Positions 1 to 5,801 of a stretch of 5,801 bases of DNA are shown here, in pieces; the stretch's first letter is position 1; every line of letters begins with the position of its first letter. This DNA comes from Erysipelotrichaceae bacterium. GTDB lineage: Bacteria; Bacillota_I; Bacilli_A; Erysipelotrichales; Erysipelotrichaceae. Both the position numbers and the translations under genes were made by a program. The notes under the pieces were generated by a model. The model worked only from the letters and a program-made list of their open reading frames with translations. It did no database searches and had not been told where the DNA came from. The DNA lies in NCBI GenBank assembly GCA_003446295.1, contig DMBB01000261.1:1-5801 (forward strand), in the 5' to 3' direction.

Positions 1-630
1 GACAGAAATATGACGGGAAAACTGATCGGTACATTGATGTATACGCTGCGCGGCACGCCCTTTGTTTACCAGGGACAGGAGCTTGGCATGCGGAATACCG
101 CATGGAATGACATCAATGACTATAATGATGTTTCCACGAAAAGCCATTATGATTTCCTGATCTCTGAAGGATATGGTGCAGATGTTGCAATGGAGGCAGT
201 TCATCATTTCAGCAGAGACAGCGCAAGGACTCCGATGCAGTGGAGCGCAGAAAAACATGCGGGATTTACCAAAGGCGAACCCTGGATGAGGATCAATGAT
301 GACTTCATGGAATGCAATGCTGAAAGGGAAGCCTTAGATGATCAGAGCATCCTGTCATGGTACCGCAAACTGGCAAAGCTCAGGAAGGACTGCAGCGTTT
401 TGATCAGCGGAGATTATAAGGAGCTCCTGTGTGACAGTGAACAGATCTTTGCATTCAGACGCAGAAACGATACATGTGAAGCAGTCGTTCTGCTGAATTT
501 CAGTGATCAGACCGTTTCTTATGACCAGGCAGTCATAGAGGGTTCTCAACTGCTGATCACGTCCGCTTCACAGCACAAAACAGCTCAGCTTCAGCCTTAC
601 GAAGCTGCGGTATTTCAGCGGAATCTGTAA
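1..630 (+). CDS. GH13 alpha-glucosidase (oligo-1,6-glucosidase-like), C-terminal part
   Basis: Partial gene: the frame is open from base 1 (first residues DRN) and ends at TAA 628-630, giving the last 209 residues of a protein that in this family is usually about 540-560 long. Seen directly: the GTPFVYQGQELGM segment at the end of the catalytic barrel, then SRDSARTPMQW followed by AGFTKGEPW, both hallmarks of the GH13 alpha-glucosidase/oligo-1,6-glucosidase/trehalose-6-phosphate hydrolase group, and then a C-terminal beta domain (IFAFRRRN...VVLLNFSD). The catalytic Asp/Glu/Asp residues normally precede this segment and so lie outside the window; activity cannot be judged. Family members are cytoplasmic and release glucose from the non-reducing end of short alpha-glucosides (isomaltose-type, maltose-type, sucrose or trehalose-6-P). 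The exact substrate cannot be decided from this fragment. The methionine at base 10 is internal, not the start. Transcription ends at the stem-loop just downstream. Confidence 0.9.
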   Translation, partial: DRNMTGKLIGTLMYTLRGTPFVYQGQELGMRNTAWNDINDYNDVSTKSHYDFLISEGYGADVAMEAVHHFSRDSARTPMQWSAEKHAGFTKGEPWMRINDDFMECNAEREALDDQSILSWYRKLAKLRKDCSVLISGDYKELLCDSEQIFAFRRRNDTCEAVVLLNFSDQTVSYDQAVIEGSQLLITSASQHKTAQLQPYEAAVFQRNL

Positions 631-670
631 AAAAGGACCGGATCCATCAATAGATCCGGTCAGTTTTCTT
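629..670. terminator. Bidirectional intrinsic terminator between convergent genes
   Basis: A perfect 9-bp stem, GACCGGATC (636-644) with GATCCGGTC (653-661), closes an 8-base loop. On the + strand it is followed by AGTTTTCTT; on the - strand by C and then six T (complement of 629-634). It can therefore end both the GH13 gene (+) and the metallophosphoesterase gene (-), more strongly for the latter because of its cleaner T run. The phosphoesterase stop codon (660-662) lies inside the right arm. Confidence 0.85.
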
Positions 671-1529
671 CAGAAGCTGATTCAATATGATTCAAACGGT
701 AAAGCACGATCTCTGCGTTTGCCAGGAACCGGATGTCCTGTCCGGTCGTTCCGACGCCGCTTGTGATATCCAGTGTAAACGTACTGTCAACAATATGTTT
801 TCCGCGGAAGTAGTTGATCGCCTGATCCGGCGTATACCATGCACCGAATCCGTAGTATATCTGACCGCCGTGGCTGTGTCCTGCCAGGAAGTAATCAACG
901 AGGTCTGCCGGGACCTTATCCGCTTCATCCGGTGTATGGCAGACGGCGATCGTATATGAATTCTTTGAAACATTCGCAAATGATGAACGCGTGTTCGGGT
1001 AGCCTTTGAGCGCACTGTCGATACCGATCAGGGTGATCGCCTGGGAACCGGTATTTCTGAGCGGGATGCTGGTGTTGTACAGAAGTTCAAAATCAGCGTC
1101 ATAGAGGACCTGCTGCGTCAGCTCCAGGATCTCATCATTCCGATGATCGAAGTCACCAAGTACAGCAAATTTGCCCAAATGATTGCTGATGGACTTCAGA
1201 CCTTCCGTCACTTCCGAAATTGTTTCTTCGTTCGGCGTGCAGTCAATGTCGAACAGATCGCCGCCGAAGATCACGATATCCGGCGACAGATTGTTGATCG
1301 CATTGACCAGCTTGTTCAGCCTTGCCTGGTCCATGAATGTACCGTAATCAAGATCTGAGAAGAACAGGATCGTGACGTCGTCCATCTGGGCAGGGATGCT
1401 CTCCGAGCTAAGCGTTTCATATCTGGGTGTAAACCTCTGGGCAGCGGCGTAGTAAGCGTCATATGACAATGCGCCGGCCAGCAGCAGGATCATTCCAAGC
1501 AACAGCAATATCTTCTGCCAGATCTTCAT
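660..1529 (-). CDS. Membrane-anchored calcineurin-like metallophosphoesterase with altered active-site motifs
   Basis: 289 residues. Residues 5-21 are a hydrophobic segment (ILLLLGMILLLAGAL) after a Lys-containing N terminus, predicting a single membrane anchor with the enzyme domain outside, as in YkuE/YaeI-type phosphoesterases, whose known members act on lipid or envelope phosphoesters. Family motifs in order: SDLDYG (D59, D61), GGDLFD (D91, D94), LGDFDHR (126-129), CHTPDEAD (H198) and AGHSHGGQ (H218, H220). Motifs II, IV and V look normal. Motif I normally reads D-x-H but has D-x-D here, and motif III normally reads G-N-H-D/E but has G-D-F-D, so a metal-ligand Asn and the catalytic His are replaced. 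The frame is intact. AAGGAG (1535-1540) lies 5 bases before the ATG, supporting this start. The gene is divergent from the HAD gene and ends in the shared terminator. Substrate unknown; either a variant enzyme or a weakened one. Confidence 0.85.
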   Translation of the reverse strand: MKIWQKILLLLGMILLLAGALSYDAYYAAAQRFTPRYETLSSESIPAQMDDVTILFFSDLDYGTFMDQARLNKLVNAINNLSPDIVIFGGDLFDIDCTPNEETISEVTEGLKSISNHLGKFAVLGDFDHRNDEILELTQQVLYDADFELLYNTSIPLRNTGSQAITLIGIDSALKGYPNTRSSFANVSKNSYTIAVCHTPDEADKVPADLVDYFLAGHSHGGQIYYGFGAWYTPDQAINYFRGKHIVDSTFTLDITSGVGTTGQDIRFLANAEIVLYRLNHIESASEEN

Positions 1530-1550
1530 AAGCTCTCCTTCACTTTGTTA

Positions 1551-1579
1551 ATGATACCACAATCAGAATTTCACTGTGG
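1551..1579 (-). promoter_or_regulatory. Predicted promoter of the metallophosphoesterase gene
   Basis: Reading the - strand, an extended -10 TGTGGTATCAT covers 1561-1551 (TATCAT at 1556-1551, preceded by TGG). At 17 bases further upstream only CCACAG is found, a poor -35, as often tolerated with TGn-extended -10 sites. The expected transcript start is near 1544, giving a 5' leader of about 15 bases that holds the AAGGAG ribosome site. No mapping data; called from motif match. Confidence 0.5.
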
Positions 1580-1582
1580 TAT
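1554..1582. repeat. 8-bp inverted repeat spanning the two divergent -10 regions
   Basis: ATACCACA (1554-1561) and TGTGGTAT (1575-1582) are perfect reverse complements separated by 13 bases. Each arm forms the extended -10 of one promoter and sits where the -35 of the other would fall. It may simply reflect two alike promoters placed back to back, or may be an operator for a dimeric regulator; the sequence alone does not decide. Confidence 0.6.
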
Positions 1583-1585
1583 AAT
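1557..1585 (+). promoter_or_regulatory. Predicted promoter of the HAD-family gene
   Basis: A consensus TATAAT at 1580-1585 is preceded by TGG, giving the extended -10 TGTGGTATAAT (1575-1585). The -35 position at 17-bp spacing (1557-1562, CCACAA) is poor. The predicted start near 1592 leaves only about 13 bases before the ATG at 1605, with AGGTG (1596-1600) as a modest ribosome site. Confidence 0.6.
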
Positions 1586-1604
1586 TCTTTATGGCAGGTG
1601 AATT

Positions 1605-2372
1605 ATGATTGCAAACTGTTTCCTGATAATGACAAGCTGTCTGATCAACAGGCAGGGCAGGCCGAGAAAAGGCGCTGTCTATTTTATGAATACTTTGATC
1701 GATAACCGCATTCCGTTTGTGATCCTGACAAATCAGTCCACATATACGCGCGCGCAGCTGGCAGAGATGATGAACCGTGCCGGCTTCAATGAAATGATCC
1801 CGCAGATGTTTTATACATCCACTATGGCGGCTGTCGATGCGATCTGCCGGAAATACCCGGACAAGAAGACTGCCGGATATATCGGCGGCAAGGGCATGAC
1901 CGAGATTCTGAAGCTCGGAGGCTTTTCTCTGAATATGAATCATGCGGACTGGCTGTTTGTGGGCAGTGACCACAATGCGACCTACAATGATTACAGCTAT
2001 GCGCTCCGATTGATCAGCGGCGGTGCATATATCGTTTCGACTGATCCTGTGCTGAAAGAAAAAACCACTTCCGGAGATCTGATCGGAAGCGGTTCGGTCG
2101 TTAAAATGCTGGAAAGTGCTTCGGGCACAAGGGCACTGGAGGCCGGCATACCGTCCGGGCTGATCGTCAGCAGGTCGCTTGTTTACCTGCGCCATTCCAT
2201 TGATGAGGCCGTGCTTGTTACAAGCCAGCCTGAACCTGAGATCACATGCGGTATCGCTGCGGGCATCCGTACCGTGCTGTCCATGTCAGCCATGGATGAG
2301 ACGGACAATGCCCTGCAGAGAAGAGTCCAGCCGGACTTTGTCGTCGAAGACTTAACGGGTCTGATGCGCTGA
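1605..2372 (+). CDS. NagD-type (HAD subfamily IIA) protein lacking catalytic residues, probable pseudoenzyme
   Basis: 255 residues, normal length for the NagD/HAD-IIA group of cytoplasmic sugar-phosphate or nucleotide phosphatases. Scaffold signatures are clear: VILTNQST (39-46, motif II), FYTSTMAA (69-76), VGSDHNATY (119-127), ALRLISGGAYIVSTDP (133-148), and the C-terminal GIAAGIRTVL and PDFVVEDL. The catalytic positions are not kept. Where relatives read DxDG the protein has M9-T-S11-C12; the GKP lysine is I182 in AGIPSGLIV; the GDR...TDI acids become S207 and E212 in VTSQPEPEI. No phosphoaspartyl chemistry is therefore expected. The frame is undisturbed over 255 codons, which argues for a maintained protein rather than fresh decay. 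The start is fixed by an in-frame TGA at 1599-1601 and the AGGTG before the ATG. Its 3' end overlaps the convergent amidotransferase-like gene by 21 bases. A binding, regulatory or structural role is an inference; function unknown. Confidence 0.85.
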   Translation: MIANCFLIMTSCLINRQGRPRKGAVYFMNTLIDNRIPFVILTNQSTYTRAQLAEMMNRAGFNEMIPQMFYTSTMAAVDAICRKYPDKKTAGYIGGKGMTEILKLGGFSLNMNHADWLFVGSDHNATYNDYSYALRLISGGAYIVSTDPVLKEKTTSGDLIGSGSVVKMLESASGTRALEAGIPSGLIVSRSLVYLRHSIDEAVLVTSQPEPEITCGIAAGIRTVLSMSAMDETDNALQRRVQPDFVVEDLTGLMR

Positions 2373-3068
2373 GCACTGCTCGATAAACCACTGCATCAAT
2401 CTCAGATGCTTCTCATCATGAATCAGACGTTCCGGATGCCACTGCACTGCAGTGACATTTTCTTTTTCGATTCCCTCGATCAGACCATCCGTACTGTACG
2501 CACTGGCGCGGAATCCTTCCGCAAGTCTGCGTATCGCCTGGTGGTGATATGTATTGACTTCGTGGGAATCAGAGAATATCTCATGCAGTACGCTGCCCTG
2601 TACGAATGTGCAGGAATGCGCTGTCGTTCCGACAGGATGATCCGGCAGGTTTCTCTGATTATGCTCCATATGTCCCTCCGGTTCGGAAGGTATATCCTGT
2701 ATCAGGGAACCGCCTTCTGCAATGTTGATCAGCTGTATGCCGCGGCATATGCCAAGCACCGGTTTTCCGGCTTTGACAAACGCCTTGTACAGCAGGATGT
2801 CGGACATGTCGATATCATGTTCCACGATCTCGCTGTGCGTATTCTCTTCACCATACAGCGCAGGGTCGCAGTCTCCGCCGCCGGTAACGACCAGACCATC
2901 AAATGATCCAGCGATCTGTTCTGCTTCCTCTTCTGTGACAGTACCGGCAAGCACAGGAATGCCGCCGCCTGCCTTTACATAATCAAAATAGCTTTCATTG
3001 TCGTAATAGATCCTGGTTGTATTCAGTTTGCTGTCTCTGGCGCTCAGGCAGATCAAAGGTCTTTTCAT
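2352..3068 (-). CDS. Gamma-glutamyl-gamma-aminobutyrate hydrolase family protein (peptidase C26, class I glutamine amidotransferase fold)
   Basis: 238 residues, close to the roughly 240-255 of PuuD-type enzymes, which cut the gamma-glutamyl amide bond of compounds such as gamma-glutamyl-GABA in the cytoplasm. Seen directly: GGGDCDPALYGEE (63-75), the nucleophile elbow GICRGIQLIN with C108, the HHQAIRRL segment (175-182), and VQWHPE with H211 and E213, so the Cys-His-Glu triad is complete. No signal peptide or membrane segment. AGGAG (complement of 3075-3079) lies 6 bases before the ATG. Neighbours give no putrescine or GABA pathway, so the true substrate may be another gamma-glutamyl compound. 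The stop codon lies within the end of the convergent HAD gene, and no hairpin with a T run is visible for either gene. It is transcribed divergently from the GH1 gene. Confidence 0.9.
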   Translation of the reverse strand: MKRPLICLSARDSKLNTTRIYYDNESYFDYVKAGGGIPVLAGTVTEEEAEQIAGSFDGLVVTGGGDCDPALYGEENTHSEIVEHDIDMSDILLYKAFVKAGKPVLGICRGIQLINIAEGGSLIQDIPSEPEGHMEHNQRNLPDHPVGTTAHSCTFVQGSVLHEIFSDSHEVNTYHHQAIRRLAEGFRASAYSTDGLIEGIEKENVTAVQWHPERLIHDEKHLRLMQWFIEQCSAHQTR

Positions 3069-3090
3069 AACTTACTCCTATATGAATCGT

Positions 3091-3119
3091 ATTTTATTAT
3101 TTTGTTTTTGTGAATGCAA
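3091..3119 (-). promoter_or_regulatory. Predicted promoter of the gamma-glutamyl hydrolase gene
   Basis: On the - strand TTGCAT (complement of 3114-3119) and TAAAAT (complement of 3091-3096) are spaced by exactly 17 bases, with an A-rich spacer. The expected start is near 3084, just ahead of the AGGAG ribosome site. It physically overlaps the GH1 promoter on the other strand. Confidence 0.6.
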
Positions 3120-3131
3120 TCCTGCTACAAT
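3102..3131 (+). promoter_or_regulatory. Predicted promoter of the GH1 6-phospho-beta-glucosidase gene
   Basis: TACAAT (3126-3131) is preceded by TGC, making an extended -10; TTGTTT (3102-3107) lies 18 bases upstream as a moderate -35. The start is expected near 3138, leaving a leader of about 20 bases, too short for a BglG/LicT-type antiterminator hairpin. Control, if any, would therefore act at the promoter. Confidence 0.55.
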
Positions 3132-3133
3132 GA

Positions 3134-4618
<1,485 letters not shown>

Positions 4619-4638
4619 CAGAAAAAGCGAGATGCTGA

Positions 4639-4667
4639 TTGAAGTTTGTCCCGTTGTTTGTTAAGAT
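4639..4667 (+). promoter_or_regulatory. Predicted leuS promoter
   Basis: TTGAAG (4639-4644) and TAAGAT (4662-4667) are spaced by 17 bases, a good sigma-A type match. Transcription is expected to start near 4674, directly before the first T-box helix. Confidence 0.65.
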
Positions 4668-4673
4668 AATCAC

Positions 4674-4879
4674 GTTACGTTGACGAAGACCAAGTAGGAT
4701 CTGAACAGTGGCACAGAGAGACGGGATTTGGTGCGACCCGGAGCATGAAGCTGATCTGAACTGAACTTCCGAGCAACCGCGTTCATGGCGTTAACATGAG
4801 CAGAGCGCACAGTATTGACTGTGAACTAAGGTGGTACCGCGTTATAACAGACGTCCTTAGATCAAGGACGTCTTTTTTA
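4674..4879 (+). ncRNA. T-box leader sensing tRNA-Leu, upstream of leuS
   Basis: A T-box riboswitch: an mRNA leader that binds its cognate tRNA and, when that tRNA is uncharged, forms an antiterminator so that the gene is transcribed. Seen in order: the Stem I kink-turn and loop-E bases (GACGA at 4682-4686, AGTA at 4693-4696, GAA at 4758-4760, GAG at 4771-4773); the AGAGAG bulge (4715-4720) and the hairpin CGGG/CCCG with loop TTTGGTGCGA (4727-4736) that contacts the tRNA elbow; the specifier CTG (4761-4763), a leucine codon, right after GAA; Stem III CACAGT/ACTGTG (4808-4823); and the T-box AAGGTGGTACCGCG (4828-4841). The TGGT bulge would pair with an ACCA tRNA end, fitting discriminator A of tRNA-Leu. 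CTAAGG (4826-4831) pairs with CCTTAG (4855-4860) in the antiterminator, excluding the terminator. The 5' end is estimated from the promoter. Confidence 0.93.
4849..4878 (+). terminator. T-box-controlled intrinsic terminator
   Basis: AGACGTCCTT (4849-4858) pairs perfectly with AAGGACGTCT (4864-4873) around a 5-base loop and runs into T 4873-4878. The left arm shares bases 4855-4858 with the antiterminator, so the two folds are exclusive. It should stop transcription when tRNA-Leu is charged. Because no other terminator lies between the GH1 stop and leuS, it may also catch read-through from the GH1 gene. Confidence 0.93.
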
Positions 4880-4896
4880 TCAGGAGGAAAGATAAC

Positions 4897-5801
4897 ATGT
4901 ACGATCACAAGTCAGTCGAAAAGAAATGGCAGAAGTACTGGGATGAAAACAAAACATTCCGTACAGTCGGCGATGATTTCAGCAAACCCAAGTATTACAT
5001 TCTGGATATGTTCCCGTATCCCTCAGGACAGGGACTGCATGTCGGACATCCGGAAGGCTATACGGCGACTGATATCATTTCCCGCATGAAGAGAATGCAG
5101 GGCTACAATGTCATGCATCCGATGGGATTTGATGCCTTCGGTCTGCCTGCAGAGCAGTATGCTCTGAAGACAGGACATCATCCGTCAGAATTCACATACG
5201 CGAATATCGATCATTTCCGCGATCAGATCAAATCACTCGGTTTTTCATATGACTGGGACAGAGAGATCAGAACCTGTGATCCGGACTATTATAAATGGAC
5301 ACAGTGGATCTTCCTGCAGCTCTACAAGAGGGGACTCGCTTATATTGCTGAGATGCCCGTCAACTGGTGCCCGGAGCTTGGTGCAGTGCTTGCCAACGAA
5401 GAAGTCGTCGACGGAAAGTCTGAGATCGGCGGTTTCCCTGTTGTCAGAAAGAACATGCGTCAGTGGGTACTGAAGATCACCGAATATGCAGAGCGTCTGC
5501 TGGCTGATCTGGATCTTGTCGACTGGCCTGATTCCACAAAAGAAATGCAGCGCAACTGGATCGGTAAATCGACCGGTGCGGATGTTGTGTTTGCCGTCAA
5601 AGGCACAAACAAGGAATTCACTGTTTTCACGACCAGATGCGATACGCTGTTCGGCGCTACATACTGCGTCATGTCTCCTGAACATCCGTTTGTCAATGAC
5701 ATTACAACAGATGCACAGCGGGCAGAAGTAGAAGCATATCAGGCAGAATGCGCAAAGAAATCCGATCTGGAACGTACAGACCTGAACAAGGACAAGACAG
5801 G
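4897..5801 (+). CDS. leuS: Leucyl-tRNA synthetase, N-terminal part
   Basis: The frame is open from the ATG to the right edge, giving 301 codons plus two bases of a protein usually about 800-830 residues long. It charges tRNA-Leu with leucine in the cytoplasm, class I fold. Seen directly: [17 protein letters not shown] with the HVGH form of the HIGH signature at 48-51, [14 protein letters not shown] (76-89), [15 protein letters not shown] (156-170) with only one Cys, so the bacillus-like form without a zinc ribbon, and DWP...MQRNWIGKS (209-225) leading into the CP1 editing domain. The editing-site threonine stretch reads [12 protein letters not shown] (245-256), with Cys248 where many LeuS proteins have Pro. 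The KMSKS loop lies beyond the window. AGGAGG (4882-4887) is 9 bases before the ATG, supporting the start. Regulated by the T-box leader just upstream. Confidence 0.97.
   Translation, partial: MYDHKSVEKKWQKYWDENKTFRTVGDDFSKPKYYILDMFPYPSGQGLHVGHPEGYTATDIISRMKRMQGYNVMHPMGFDAFGLPAEQYALKTGHHPSEFTYANIDHFRDQIKSLGFSYDWDREIRTCDPDYYKWTQWIFLQLYKRGLAYIAEMPVNWCPELGAVLANEEVVDGKSEIGGFPVVRKNMRQWVLKITEYAERLLADLDLVDWPDSTKEMQRNWIGKSTGADVVFAVKGTNKEFTVFTTRCDTLFGATYCVMSPEHPFVNDITTDAQRAEVEAYQAECAKKSDLERTDLNKDKT

Noticed and set aside
1591..1608. Tiny frame ATG-GCA-GGT-GAA-TTA-TGA overlapping the HAD start, a possible leader peptide
   Set aside because: Its ATG sits at or before the predicted transcript start, and it has no ribosome site of its own.
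1563..2195. A 210-codon open frame on the - strand inside the HAD gene
   Set aside because: It lies opposite a clear HAD-IIA protein, shows no recognisable motif, and has a composition typical of a complementary shadow frame.

Overview
The window is 5,801 bases of a moderate-GC (about half G+C by eye) bacterial chromosome with dense, short-spaced genes. The class of organism is best read as Bacillota (Firmicutes). The leucyl-tRNA synthetase gene sits behind a T-box tRNA-sensing leader, a device of Gram-positive bacteria. Ribosome-binding sites are strong AGGAGG types, promoters resemble sigma-A sites, and the sugar genes include a 6-phospho-beta-glucosidase of the kind that works behind a PTS transporter. 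A gut-type Bacillota such as an Erysipelotrichia or a related class would fit, but this is inference and the sequence names no species.

Layout from left to right. (1) The 3' end of a GH13 alpha-glucosidase gene (+), cut by the window edge. (2) A compact stem-loop that acts as a shared terminator for the convergent gene on the other side. (3) A membrane-anchored calcineurin-like metallophosphoesterase (-) with altered active-site motifs. (4) A short divergent promoter region built on a near-symmetrical inverted repeat. (5) A NagD-type HAD protein (+) that keeps the fold signatures but has lost essentially every catalytic residue. (6) A class I glutamine-amidotransferase-like gamma-glutamyl hydrolase (-), overlapping the HAD gene tail to tail by 21 bases. 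(7) A second compact divergent promoter region. (8) A GH1 6-phospho-beta-glucosidase (+). (9) A promoter and a complete T-box leader with a CUG (Leu) specifier, antiterminator and terminator. (10) The 5' part of leuS (+), running off the right edge. No stretch without a gene exceeds 300 bases; the longest (278 bases, 4619-4896) is filled by the leuS promoter and T-box.

Two genes concern breakdown of imported or phosphorylated glucosides (GH13 at the left edge, GH1 in the middle). One gene is housekeeping (leuS) and is controlled by uncharged tRNA-Leu. The three central genes have no obvious shared pathway. The most noteworthy point is that two neighbouring, divergently transcribed genes both encode phosphohydrolase folds with altered or missing catalytic residues, and share a symmetrical promoter region. 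I see no mobile element, CRISPR array, tRNA/rRNA gene or defence system, and nothing that clearly amounts to a new multi-gene system.
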